The notes below the pieces were generated by a model. It was not told the origin of the DNA. It did not search any database and saw only the letters and a program-made list of their open reading frames with translations. A stretch of 64,000 nucleotides of DNA from Mastigias papua (lineage: Eukaryota > Cnidaria > Scyphozoa > Rhizostomeae > Mastigiidae), in contig OZ025276.1 of assembly GCA_964019165.1 (NCBI GenBank), forward strand, positions 1,984,001 to 2,048,000, written 5' to 3'. The translations under genes and the position numbers were made by a program. This document shows positions 1-10,873 of this stretch, piece after piece; within the stretch, counting starts at the first letter, position 1, and the number at the start of each line of letters is the position of its first letter.

Positions 1-414
1 GAACTTTGGCTGATATCTAATATGATTCACGCTGCTCAATCATGGGTTTTACAATCTGTTATATATTATATAAATGTGTGATATAGGACTACTAAGCAAT
101 ATTCTTTTGTTTTATCACCTTGAACTACCAAGTCCTATCACAGTTTCCATTTGTATAACACCTACGTTTATGGATCAGACTTGATTGTGTACCTCTGTGG
201 ACAGGATTAGTGGTCACCTATATAATAACAGAACCACTGATACCTGCCAATTCATGTGCTATATTGTATATGGTATAACATCGTAAAATAAGTCCCAAGA
301 CTCCTTAAGTTAGAGTTGAGTGAAGCAGGAGACAATATGTCATGTAGTTTCATTAGTGCCTCATTGTAGAGAGCATTTTAAACAATTCTGTGCATTCAAC
401 AATTCGTATAATAG
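1..414. other. Left flank, no gene recognised
   Basis: I see no open reading frame of useful length, RNA gene or repeat here. The segment lies on the far side of the palindrome from the Gypsy relic. Its reverse complement does not resume the reverse transcriptase that stops at the palindrome, so the Gypsy sequence is truncated or rearranged rather than simply interrupted. Confidence 0.5.
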
Positions 415-960
415 AGACTAGCTTGGTACTGATAGCCTGCTACACGCGGGCTTCCCTAGCCCCAGTTCAAAAGTTGCATATTAGCCTTGGAAAGACTAAC
501 GCTGTGCCCCCATGAAAGTTGCTTGGTCTGGTCGCATAGGATCACAAGGAGGTGACGTCATGGGCCTCTGCGATGGAGCACGTGACTTTCGGCCTTGCAT
601 TGTACAAATCGAAGAAAAGTGCGAGAAAAACTTGTGCAAAAAATGCTTGGATACCTGCGCTAGGCTATGGGGCTTCTTGATTTTCTTCCTTTCCCTTTAC
701 TGGCCTGTAGCCTAGCGCAGGTATCCAAGCATTTTTTGCACAATTTTTTCTCGCAATTTTCTTCGATTTGCACAATGCAAGGCCGAAAGTCACATGCTCC
801 ATCGCAGAGGCCCATGACATCACCTTCTCGTGATCCTATGCGACCAGACCAAGCAACTGTCATGGGGGCACAGCGTTAGTCTGTCCAAGGCTAATATGCA
901 ACTTTTGAACTGGGGCTAGGGAGGCCCGCATGTAGCGGGCTATCAGTACTAAGCTAGTCT
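415..960. repeat. Long palindrome (foldback element)
   Basis: Two arms of 253 bp (415-667 and 708-960) are near-perfect reverse complements around a 40-bp spacer. The left arm begins AGACTAGCTTGGTACTGATA and the right arm, reverse-complemented, begins AGACTAGCTTAGTACTGATA. The arms differ by only a few scattered substitutions. There is no transposase gene, so this is most likely a foldback or MITE-type non-autonomous DNA element, or an inverted duplication. The flanks ATAATAG and AAAGTGC do not give an obvious target duplication. Two apparent short proteins in this region mirror each other and are products of the symmetry, not genes. Confidence 0.9.
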
Positions 961-1394
961 AAAGTGCTAAAACATTTGGATCTTGAGAGAGCATTGAGGG
1001 CATCATCAATACGAGGCAGGGGGTAGCTATCCTTCTTTGCGACTGTGTTTAATTTATGATAGTCAATACAAAAGCGAGTACTTCCGTCTTTCTTTTTGAC
1101 CAATACTACCGGGGAACTCCACGGACTTGACGAAACTTCAATAATATCTTGATTTAGCATGTTAGCAATATGATTATCTATTTTAGCACATTGCCTCTGT
1201 GAAACTCGATAAGGAGACTGTTTAATGGGCTGGGCACTACCAGTGTCAATTTTATGTTGAACTAATGACGTACATCCTAAATCTAAGCCTGAATTCGCAA
1301 AAATGTCTTTATATTCGCATAGAAGTTCACTTAACTGGCCGCTTTCCACCGCAGAAAGGGTATTGCTTGGCAAACATTTAAATTTAGAAAGCAA
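961..1394 (-). pseudogene. pol: Gypsy copy 1 reverse transcriptase, N-terminal fragment
   Basis: This fragment carries the start of a Ty3/Gypsy reverse transcriptase: HKIDTGSAQPIKQ, SPWSSPVVLVKKKDGSTRFC and DYHKLNTVAKKDSYPLPRID. It ends at KCFSTLD, where a typical enzyme would continue into the LASGYWQ segment and then the catalytic YLDD. The fragment stops within one codon of the palindrome edge at 960, so the active site is absent. Confidence 0.85.
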
Positions 1395-1399
1395 CGTCT

Positions 1400-2197
1400 C
1401 TTTACAATCCTGGTTACTAAGCCTTTAGCATTATATACAGCTTTGCAATCAGTGGGTTCAAGGGATGACACAGTGTCATCGGGGGCCATTTCTGAAAATA
1501 AACCAACAGATGTCCCTTTATGTAGCAAAGCGGGGGCATCAGTAGGATTCGGAAGTCTAAGTGATACCATTCCAGCTGAATCGGGTAACGAAAGAGAGGC
1601 TGCAACATGTAATTGATAACTATCAGAGGGTCTTGTAGTGGCTTCAATTAATCCGACAATAGGTTCAGGTAAAAATTTTTCAAGGCGTGCTGGAATAAGT
1701 GTTTCTGACTTAGCACCAATGACGTAGGATGTTATAGTTGTAACATCAGAAAACACAAGAGGTCTATGACCCTTTAAGAACTCAACAACATTAGAACCAG
1801 TAAAAGTCATGAAATAACCTTTGACATCGATCACAGCGCCATTATTATGAAGAAAGTCACGTCCTAACACAACGCTATAGGCTACACCTGTAACAATTGT
1901 TGCTTTACATGAATATTCACTGTCACCTAGTAACAACGGAAAACTCACTGCACCAATGACAGGTACTTTGCTCCCATCTGCAGTTTTAATGCTTTCAATC
2001 TTCCCACTTGTTTGGATCGCAAAATTAATTGCAGCTCCAGTGTCTACTAATACCTTACAGGGCTGTTTACAAGCAGTTCCCCAAATCAAAACGTTGGAGG
2101 GCATAAATTCATGATTACGTTCACTACACGGAATGTCAATGTTTTTCGGGGGAAGGGGTTCATTCTTTACACAAGCAGGATCACTTCTCCTACCCAT
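1400..2197 (-). pseudogene. Gypsy copy 1 retropepsin
   Basis: The frame contains VLVDTGAAINF, the catalytic D-T-G of a retroviral-type aspartic protease, and further on VVLGRDFLHNNGAVID, the second conserved protease segment. In Ty3/Gypsy elements this enzyme cuts the gag-pol polyprotein. The useful frame ends near 1400, where a frameshift separates it from the reverse transcriptase; the residues after that point (positions below 1400) are an out-of-frame tail. The upstream boundary at 2197 is simply where the frame opens. Confidence 0.8.
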
Positions 2198-2464
2198 ACG
2201 CTTCCTTGTCCATTCCTCAAAGTCGTCTTCCTCTGGTTTTAGGGGGTATGGTCAGTACAGCTTGGGGCCTTCAATTCCCCCATTGGGAGGACCCGGGAGC
2301 ATTTAAAGCATGATTGTACTAGTACTGGCCGCCAAACTAAGACTGAGGCTGAGGCTGGTCTTGAGACCGCGGCTGATGACTGTAAGATGGCCGGACATTA
2401 GAATGGCTTTGCATCAGCTCCTGATACTGGCTTTGAGGCATTGGCGGCTGGGGTTGTGTCTGAA

Positions 2465-3478
2465 AATGGCACTACTTTGACACATGGCCAACACGCTGAC
2501 AGTACTTACAAATCGGCTGGCGGTCAGTTGTTCTAAGGGTACGGCCTCGAGCAAAAGTCTGAACAAATTGGGAAGGGCAAGGTTTTGTGCCTGAAGAGAA
2601 ACACTTTGGCACGTTGCTTGCATTTTTAAACGGGCATCGACGGCAGCTATTATGTCAGTTTTCAGTGAAAGAAAATCGTTAGCTGAAGGTACTGAGGGCT
2701 GGGGTTCAGGCAACAATGGGTTTGTTTGCCGTGTTGTGGCTATTGGCATATTTGCCTTGAGAGCTTAGACAGGTTTTGGCAAACTGGCACAATGTTCGTT
2801 CTTTCTGGTGGCAATGGACATGAGGAGGTTAACTTCGCCCTCAAGCTCTTTTATTTTTTGTTCCTGCAGGGCATTCTTATCCTGTGAGGCAGTTAAAGAG
2901 CTGGGCACCCCTGAGCCACGTTTTACCGCATTTCGTAGGCGAGCAAGGTTTTCGGCCTCAGCAAACATTTTTGGCTGGCCGAGACTTACATGATTCCTTA
3001 GGTCGTCCACCAAACCATTAATAAAAACGTTCATCATTTCGTTCTCAGAGAGTGACAACCGCTGGCATTTTTTGATCACATCCTCGGTATATAAGGCAAG
3101 GGGTTCATTAGGGCCTTGCTTTCTTGCATAAAGGTCCTGGCGAAAGATAAACTCTAGATTTTGTGCACCAAACCGAGATTTTAGTGCGTCCACTACGGTT
3201 TTAAAGTCAGCTACGGATTCGGCTGGCAAAGTCTGAAACCAGGCAAGGGCGGTTCCTCCCAGATGCAAAGGTAAAGCCCCAAGTTTCTTTGCATTAGACC
3301 ACTCATAAAATTTAGATAAACGCTCAAACTTAAGAAGCCATTCATTCACATCTTCATTTGGGAAACCATGAAACGGGGGCTGCCAAAATAGTCCTGATTG
3401 TGCATTTCCCTCTAGAGCAGCTTGAACGGCAGTCATTTGGGTTTGTAACTCGATTACTTGATCACTGATTTCCGCCAT
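2465..3478 (-). pseudogene. gag: Gypsy copy 1 gag
   Basis: This encodes the structural protein of a Ty3/Gypsy element. The start chosen is the ATG at 3478 (MAEISDQ); reading upstream gives only a TTG. The first 230 or so codons have the retrotransposon gag pattern, with a WLLKFERLSKF segment, GTALAWFQTL and a LKSRFG segment. A TAA at 2765-2767 ends the main frame, but the same frame stays open beyond it to about 2560. A frameshift then leads into a knuckle reading CKYCQRVGHVSK at about 2470-2516. Its last cysteine is preceded by a TAG at 2472-2474. The C-x2-C-x4-H spacing supports an RNA-binding nucleocapsid. Confidence 0.8.
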
Positions 3479-3490
3479 AGTTGAGAACAA

Positions 3491-4532
3491 TTTTCAAAAA
3501 GGAACGAATCATGACAGAAAAGTAGTTCGCAATATCTGCTAATATCAACTAACAAAAGTCTCGAATATCCAAATATCTTACGATATACAAAGTCAAAAAT
3601 GATGATGAATAGCAATGAACAAAGTAACGTCTTCTTTCTTCTTCAAAGTCACAACAAGTCATAAAATCTTGAACTACAGAAAGGCTACAATCTTTAAGTC
3701 CTCACACGGGCAAGCACCAGTGTAATACCACTTTCAAGGGGGTATCACAGATGTGAGTTCGCAGGCCAGTAATAAATTCAAAAATGTAGATAGATCAATC
3801 AAACTAATAAACTCATGACCTCAAACTTTTAACGGCAGCATCAGAAGTAGAGAATACACGACTTCTTTTGTCAACTTTGCAAACGGCAAGAACAAGAAAA
3901 CCTCTAACAGCAAGAATTACTAAACAGCAATTTGTAACTTGTCACAGCATCTCGGCTTTTGGGCGTTTACCTTCTAGCTTCACGTCCACGTCTAAACTGT
4001 CGTCCGAAAATTGCGTCTTATCTCGGCAGATTCACTTTTCGATTGACTGTGACAGAAGTTACTTACAATTTGTACATAAGAAAAACAATAGAACAATAGC
4101 ATTCCAGCAATTGTCCATATAAGGTTATAAAGGAAAAATGAAATGGAAAAAATATCAAATGAATAGGCCGAGCACGTGATCAGCTAGAGACCTGGCACAA
4201 GTACCAAAATGGCTCCCTGATCACGTGCACGTACTAACAAATCTATTATCGTTACGCTATTTACAACACCTTGGAGCTTATTCCACCCCCCCACTTATTG
4301 AAACCCCCCTGCTTATTTACCTTGAGACTTCCAACACCCTGCTTTTTGCCACCCCCCCTTCTATTCCGGACTGGGGAGTAATAAGACTTGCTTTTGCCCA
4401 TTGATTTATTTGATAGTCAAAATTTCTTGCAACATGGGGAAGCCAAAGCAACATTCTGGATATTCCACAAAATGATCTTTTCATGGAAATCAATTTGAGA
4501 GTAAAACTAGAGAGCACAGAAAAGAAAGCACT
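3491..4532. other. Gypsy 5' flank and spacer
   Basis: This stretch lies upstream of gag on the reverse strand and should hold the leader and 5' LTR of Gypsy copy 1, but with no second LTR in the window the ends cannot be set. A 12-bp inverted repeat occurs at 4172-4183 and 4217-4228 (GCACGTGATCAG and its complement), which could form a short stem or be paired protein sites. C-rich runs lie at 4286-4360. No gene is supported. Confidence 0.4.
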
Positions 4533-5146
4533 GTGGATAAATCTATTATTTCTAGTGTTGTGATGCCTGGGTCTACAACAGAAGTGGATCATTCCTTTAT
4601 TACCATCTCTAGTGTGGATAGTTCGGCTGACTCCCCATCAAACATTTCATCCTCAAAGGTAGAAGGTATAGACAACACTTTTGCTTCTACGCCAAAAATG
4701 CAGTTTGAAGTAGTAGAAGGGTGCAGGTTTGTTGATATGAGAGTTCTTGCTGAAGCAATAGAGGCTCTAATTTGTCCTTTATGTGTAAAGAATTGTATGA
4801 GGCTGTATGAAAACTCTAAGCTAAGAAAAGTTCTAGCTTCTTCGTTGTATATTAAATGTAACTGTGAGTTTGAAAAGAGGTCCTACACCTCTGAAAGATG
4901 TGGCAATGGCTTTGAAGTAAACCAAAGAGTTCTATATGTGATGAAGTCATGTGGCCAAGGGTATGCTGGAATTGAAAAGTTCACAACATTCATGAACATG
5001 CCACCTCCACTTACAGGAAATAACTACAAAACACAGCTAGAAATGTCAAGGAAGCTGCTAGATATGTAGCAGAGATAACAATGAAAGATGCAGCTGACGG
5101 TTTAAGATCTAAATCCAATGCATCCACAGATGAGATTGCAGATATT
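4533..5146 (+). pseudogene. Mutator-like transposase domain, 5' part
   Basis: The frame contains FEVVEGCRFVDMRVLAEAI, paired cysteines CPLC and CNCEF, then GFEVNQRVLYVMKSCGQGYA and MNMPPPLTGNNY. From memory these are typical of the Mutator-like transposase domain protein that is repetitive in cnidarians and other animals. The frame shifts near 5060, but another frame carries AARYVAEITMKDAADGL up to GATATT at 5146. Coding then resumes at 6270 after an inserted element. The start is uncertain, since the first codon of the open frame is GTG. Confidence 0.65.
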
Positions 5147-6269
5147 CAGGGATGGACGCAGACTAGTGTATTAGGCAGCTTCCTAGTGTATTAGGTGATG
5201 CAATACTGAAGTCTGTTTGACCAAATGGACTTCACACTCCGCAAGAAGCTATGTCATTTGTCCGAGCACTAGTGATCACTACTGGGTTCATAAAATACCT
5301 TGATTTTCATGAAAAGTCATCACCATATTTGAAGACATGATTGACGAGAGCATTAGTGGATTTTGAAAAAAATGATTGACACTAGCGCTGAAGTCTAGCA
5401 GCACCACTGGTGGGTTGTGAAACCTTGATTGACACTAGTGCTCACTTTTGGTGGGAGCACTAGTGGATTTTTGAATAGTTGGCATCATCCAATGATAATG
5501 AAGTTCCACTAGTGCTCGAATCTGATGCAAGGTCTTTCAAACTCGAGCAAGAGGAATGCGATATCAGTTCTGCTCTGGCCACTTCTGTTCATCTCCAAGT
5601 TCAGCATATAATATCCTGTGCTATCGATACAAGCGCCGTACTCTAAACTTCAATGAAATACTGTGACAAGTGCTTAATAGTGTGTCAAGCCCCAAGTGAA
5701 AGAGAGCTTGGAAAGTAGCAGGAAAGCATCAGTTTGGATAAAGCAAATATCACTTTCACATATTCCAAACTTGACGACTCTGCTGTATAAACAATAGGCC
5801 AGGTATAAGTTTTCATATATCATGTATGCCTTCCCTGAGGAATTTGTTAACGACATGATTTTCTAAAGTGATGAGTTATGGCCTAAGAGTAAACTAAGGA
5901 CAGTTCACATTCTGCAATACTGTTCAATGCACTCTTGGGGAAAACTAGATGTCTATTCAGGACCAGGGGTAAATATGTATACGAATGGCAGGATTTTGGG
6001 GACTTATAATATAAAATATGTTACAGATAATTTCTCCATCATGAATGTCAGTGGTCTTTTATGCCACTTCAAATTGCAGTATTTCATAAAATAGACCTTG
6101 GCAGAAAAGGGGTCCCCTATCTACCTTGACCTTGGGTACGGGTGCCAAGATTTGGTTTTCTTCCATGAGTTATAAGGTTTTAAGTTAAAGACCACGCCCA
6201 GTCAAATTTTGACCACACCCTCTTATAGACATAAGGTACACTAAGATTTTATCCTGGGTCTGCCCCTTG
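5147..6269. mobile_element. hAT-like non-autonomous element with 5-bp target duplication
   Basis: The element begins CAGGGATGGACGCAGA and, read from the other end, CAAGGGGCAGACCCAGG. Both resemble the CAGAGGCGGATCCAG ends of the element at 15718-18547. It is flanked by the 5-bp repeat ATATT at 5142-5146 and 6270-6274. Removing the insert with one copy of ATATT rejoins the Mutator-like frame as EIAD-IAISC. The terminal 120 bp also share a GGGYGTGGTCAAAA block with the 15718-18547 element. There is no transposase gene. The interior holds a cluster of ACTAGT palindromes at 5258-5515. Confidence 0.75.
5250..5520. repeat. Cluster of CACTAGTG/AGCACTAGTGG motifs
   Basis: The motif GAGCACTAGTG or its complement CACTAGTGCTC recurs at about 5256, 5446, 5468 and 5508, with decayed copies near 5350 and 5380. 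Copies occur in both orientations and are often next to ATTGACACTAG or GTGGATTTTTGAA. This looks like short subterminal or internal inverted repeats of the host element, perhaps transposase-binding sites. The function is inferred only from spacing and symmetry. Confidence 0.5.
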
Positions 6270-7047
6270 ATATTGCTATATCATGTGCTGGTACCTGCAG
6301 AAGTGTGGCTATTCATCACTAAATGGGGTAACAACCATTATTTCAATGGGCAATGGAGAGGTTCTTGATATAGAGCCAATGACCAGAGCCTGCAAAGCCT
6401 GTGGCAAGTATCAACATCTAAAAGACAGTTCCCCAGAAGAGTATAAAATACCTGATGAGATCAAACATCACCCACATAACTTTAAAAAACATTGGATGGA
6501 GAAGCAAGATATAGCAGACAGTATCCTGAAGTCCTATATCACTATTACTGCTTATGGAATATCTGCAGTCCATAACCAGCCACATAATACTACTAGTAAA
6601 GAATATGAAATCGTCCTTGGTGATGAAAACACTCTGCCACGTTGCTCATGTCACAAGTGGAGAAGTCTCCATATCTCCATAGACATTTCTTTGCTATTTT
6701 CTGTTCGTTCCCCATTTGGCCATGGGATGCATTGCCACCACTTTACAGAGAATCCCCCCTTTTCTACGTTGGGCGAGTTTTGCAACACCATCATTTCTGG
6801 GCAGGATATGGCTGTGACGATGGGAAATGTAGGAGAAGGGAAGATAGATACAAGTATGGAAACATACAATCATGATGCATCGGTATGTGAAGGTAAAACA
6901 ATGAGTATATCGAATACTGTAGGAGTGGTTGTTAAGATATATGCCAACTGTGCTAGTCTTTGTAGAGAGGCCATCAATGAAATAAGATCCATTATGTTTC
7001 TGTTGAAAGGAATGTCTGATTCAGGTATAAAAGGTTCAGGTTTATAA
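6270..7047 (+). pseudogene. Mutator-like/SWIM transposase, 3' part
   Basis: After the insertion the frame resumes with the degraded equivalent of a SCDGTWQ motif, here SCAGTCR: the aspartate has become alanine and the tryptophan cysteine. A frameshift follows and then GYSSLNGVTTIISMGNGEVL. Next comes a SWIM-type zinc-finger region, ENTLPRCSCHKW, whose second half (HFFAIFCSFPIWPWDALPPL) lies in a different frame at about 6680-6750. The C-X-H half has decayed to RHFF. The C-terminal part to 7047 includes SLCREAINEIRSIMFLLKGM. The family is plausibly DNA-transposon related; this copy is dead. Confidence 0.6.
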
Positions 7048-7361
7048 TTTAGATTTCCACCTGACATACATTTCCAAAAATAAAATACAACACTTTGAAC
7101 AACAAATAGTTCACAATTCAAATGAAAGGATAACGAATTCATATGAAGCAAAAAAGAACAAATATGAAGCAAAGAAAACTATCAGTTTGATATGTATGTT
7201 ATGGGAATCATTTAGAGACGGAACTCCCTCCATAGCAGAGATAATCGAGGATGGAGACCCCCTTGCTCACAGAAATATTGATATTTTACAGAGATCAAAA
7301 TTAAAAAGGAATCTTCAATTTGATTATTCAGGGATATGAAAAGTGTTGGAAGTTTCAAAGG
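7048..7361. other. Spacer, no gene
   Basis: Between the Mutator-like relic and the 3' end of the reverse-strand LINE I see no supported gene. This must contain the LINE 3' end, but no tail repeat or target duplication stands out. Confidence 0.4.
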
Positions 7362-7916
7362 CTAGTTTTCAATGCTTTTTGTGAGTAGATATGACTTTAG
7401 TTTATAGTAAAAGTATACCAAGGATACAGATTGTTTACTATTTGAAGGAATACTATTCCAAAATTTGGCACTGGTGAAGCGAATGGATCTTATGCCATAT
7501 TGAAGAGTGTCTTTCTGAGTCAAGAAGATGTCATTCTTAGAAAGAAGCACTTTGAGTATCATGTTGATGAATGGATTTGATTGATTCAAAGAAAGTATGA
7601 AACAGACAGAAGCAATCTTATTGACATATTCATAGACAAAGGAAAGACGTTTTAATTGACGCAATTCCTGCAATTTCAGGATCTTTAGGTCAGAGAAGAT
7701 AGGAGAGGTAAACGGTTGAAAGGCAATAGCCCTCATTATTCTCTTTTGCAATAAGAAAATAGGCTGAATGTGAACAACATATGCAGAACCCCAAACCACA
7801 ATGCTATATTTGAGAAAAGAAGCAATCAAAGAGCTGTAAAGAAATATCAATACATTTACAGGAAGAAAGTGTCTTATCTTCAAAAACATGCCACATGTTC
7901 TACCTAATTTCTTCAC
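7362..7916 (-). pseudogene. LINE ORF2 C-terminal domain
   Basis: The frame reads KLGRTCGMFLKIRHFLP, LYSSLIASFLKYSIVVWGSA, then LLQKRIMRAIAF and ends with SAKFWNSIPSN. This order is typical of the C-terminal region after the reverse transcriptase in L2/CR1-like elements. It is separated from the polymerase by about 200 bp of broken frame. Confidence 0.75.
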
Positions 7917-8116
7917 AAGCTTGCTCAGATGGTACTTCCAGCTTAGATTTTCATCAAGTAGAATACCCAGGAATTTAACATATTGAGATTGTTTTACATT
8001 TTGTCTACCAATTCTTGTGTTACTATTTTCTGTCGAGGGTGGTGTTTCTGTGAGCTAAAAAGTACAAAATTACTTTTCTCAATGTTTAAAGACAGTCTGT
8101 TAGCATAAAGCCAGTG

Positions 8117-9147
8117 TTAAACATTACCTAAATCTTTATTGATAACATTTTCAAGTTCACTAACGTTATCAGCTTCAAAATATATATTGGTGTCATCAGC
8201 AAAACAATAAAAACAAAGCTTTGGAGATGAGTTAGGTAACTCATATATAAAAATAAGGAAAAACAGAGGACCAAGGACAGAGCCCTGTGGTACCCCACAT
8301 GTACCATTAAGTAGGTTGGAAGTAAACCCATTAGTAGAAGCATATTGCTTCCTATCTGAGAGGTAGGATCTAAACCAGTCTAAAGCTGATCTATGTATTC
8401 CACAGTGTTCAAGGTTATCCAAAAGAGGTTTATGAGTTACAGTATCGAATGCTTTTTGGAAATCAAGAAACATTCAACAACCAAATCGTCAATTGTCTAA
8501 ACATTCCTTTATCTTCTCTGTCATACTAATCAGTGCATAATTTATAGAATGACCGGCACGAAAACCAAATTGCAAAGAATTAAAACATTGTGTACCTCTA
8601 AGAAGCTATACAGCCATTTCTACATTACTTTTCCTGTAATTTTGCTGAAGACCGACAAAAGGGATATGGGTCTTTACTTAGATGTTGTAGCAACACAACC
8701 TTTCGTAAACAAGGGAATGACCTTTGCTAATGTCATTTTATCAGGCAAAAAAACCACATTGAACTGAGTCATTTATGAGTTGGGATAACAGAGAGGCTAT
8801 CAATGGCCATAAAAGTTTTAAGATTTTAAGTGGGATACTGTTTGGACCTATAGATTTCCCCACTTTTGGCAAATCAATTATGTCACATATTTCAAAAGCA
8901 ACAGCTGGAGAAATGAATATTGAGTTGCTGATACTTTTACCCACAAAGCACATGGGTAACTTTGTAGATTTAGGTATGGACTTAGTAACATTATGAGACA
9001 CATTAAAAAAAACTTATTGACAACATTATCAATTACAGCTGGGTCAGATATTACATCACCATTAGAGTCCTTGATTTTGGCTATACCATTGCCATTTGAG
9101 TTTCTTACATCTATGATTGATTTTATGACAGTCCATAGTCGTTTCAT
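8117..9147 (-). pseudogene. LINE reverse transcriptase
   Basis: Two frames cover the enzyme. The first (about 9001-8741) includes KSIGPNSIPLKILK. The second (8473-8117) has FLDFQKAFDTVTH, GVPQGSVLGPLFF and the catalytic FADDTNIYF. The fragments are in different frames, with a non-coding stretch of about 270 bp between them, so at least one frameshift or deletion has occurred. The FADD box itself is intact. Confidence 0.85.
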
Positions 9148-9341
9148 GTTGTTACTATTTGACTGAAAGAAGTTATATCAATAGGAAGCTTTACTTTCCT
9201 TCAATGCAGTTGTAACTCGATTCCTACTTTTTTTGTACAAATCCTTAACTGATTGATCATTAGTCTTTTTTGTCCTTTTAAATAATCTGCCTCTGTCCCG
9301 CATCATTTTCTGAAGTTTAGCATTAACCTATGCTTTATTTC

Positions 9342-10304
9342 CTAATTTGATATCATTTTACTGAGTTTCTTTAAAGGGCCATGCTTATTAACTAACTTGT
9401 CAAGACCAGAGAGGAATGAATTAAATTTATCATTTATGGTAAGGCTGTCATCATTCATGTAATTAAAGTTTAGGTTGACAAAGTCATTTTGAATCTTTTC
9501 AGCATTCAGTTTGGAGTAATCATGTTGGTAATATGACAGATTCTTATAAGTAATTCCTCCACGGTTAACTATTAAACATTGGGGGAAGTGGTCAGTTAAC
9601 TGCATCAATATAGTTCCACTTACAGTTTCCTGATCACATATATTCGAAAAAATATTGTCAATAAGAGTGGCAGAGTTCCTAGACACTCTAGATGGATGAA
9701 CTATATATGCAAGAAGTTGTTTTGAGGAAAACAACTTTACAACGTTTGTGGTAGCTGCATGAGAGTTATAGCTCAAAAGATCACTGTTGAAATCACCTAG
9801 AATGAATAGTTGCTTGTCCACAACAGCTTGATTAGAAAGCATTTCTTGCAAATAGTTGGAAAAATCATCAAGGGTGGAACTTGGATAAAGATACACGCAA
9901 CAAAACAGATAGTGTTTGCCATGCTTGTTTTCAACTTCAACCCACACAGTCTCAAAATCGATACTATAAATACAAAGATCTTTCCTATTAGTTGGTGCAA
10001 GGCAAGACTTAATGTAAAGTCCTACCCCACCATTTTGACTATGTGACTGACCAAGCAAGAGTTTATATCCAGGAATTTCAACATTTACCTGTATAGGATT
10101 GTCAAAAGTATGCAAAATTTCAGATACAACAACAACATCAAAATTTACCTGAAGATTTACTAAGGTAGAAACAAGCTCACTATAATGGCAAGAGAGACTC
10201 CTAATAATCATATGTAATAAAGACAAGTCAGAACCAGAAGTGCAGCAATTAGCCAAGCCATTAACAGAGTGATATATAGAATTGATATTTGAAGGTAGTT
10301 GTTC
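9342..10304 (-). pseudogene. LINE endonuclease domain
   Basis: The frame contains LHMIIRSLSCHYSEL, the usual N-terminal strand of LINE endonucleases, then VVVSEILHTF, the strand carrying the metal-binding glutamate. GGVGLYIK, the catalytic FILGDFNSDLL, SATLIDNIFSN and LTDHFPQC follow. These are the expected motifs of the exonuclease/endonuclease/phosphatase fold that nicks the target. The frame also continues upstream past the hAT insertion to 13235-13500. A stop at 9342 separates it from the reverse transcriptase. Confidence 0.85.
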
Positions 10305-10312
10305 ATCTATAT

Positions 10313-10873
10313 CAGAGCTTCCCAACCTTTTTTCGCCATGGACCCCTATTTGTCTTTCAAAGTGGCATGGACCCCCAGGGCGCTGACCTAGCCAGGATTT
10401 TATCTTAGAAATGGCAAATTATACTACTTGCAGTCGTAATAGAAAGTTACTTAATCTTAGTGTTACTCAGTATTGATATATGACGCTCAAGATCTACACT
10501 GCCGGGAAGGTAACCCAGAGACTCCCCTGTGGAGTAATTTTTTTTCGCTTCGTATGTATTTGACTCTTTTACTGGGTTTACATATCAATCCCGATTTCCA
10601 TTGTAAAGATTCTATGATCAAAGCACTTCTTAGTTAATGCAGCAATATACATACTGTACATGTGTACGGTTATTAAATGGATAAATAAATCCTTTTCACT
10701 GATAATTCAGAAGCCAAAAACACGTGGCATGGATAAGGCAACCTTTTTATTCTGCTATACTTGATTTCCCAGTATCCCAAACACAAAGAATACCGGTACT
10801 TTTAATTAAAATCTTTAATTCTACAAACGAAATTTATCAATAAAATGACAAACAGTCCTGTCAGAAAAGCTTT
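10313..10873. other. hAT 3' non-coding region
   Basis: This holds the terminal inverted repeat, GGACCCC subterminal blocks and the 3' untranslated part of the transposase gene. No other gene is seen. Confidence 0.6.

Larger units (their letters stand above)
961..3490 (-). mobile_element. Ty3/Gypsy LTR retrotransposon relic, copy 1
   Basis: Reading on the reverse strand, the order is gag, a CCHC zinc knuckle, an aspartic protease and the first part of a reverse transcriptase, which is the Ty3/Gypsy order. Everything after the first quarter of reverse transcriptase is missing: the rest of the polymerase, RNase H, integrase and the 3' LTR. The sequence stops at the palindrome ending at 960. Breaks include an in-frame stop at the end of gag, a frameshift before the knuckle, a stop inside the knuckle and a frameshift between protease and reverse transcriptase. 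No 5' LTR could be delimited upstream. Confidence 0.85.

Noticed and set aside
512..879. Short open frames on both strands with nearly the same protein
   Set aside because: They are mirror images produced by the palindrome; no domain or coding signal.
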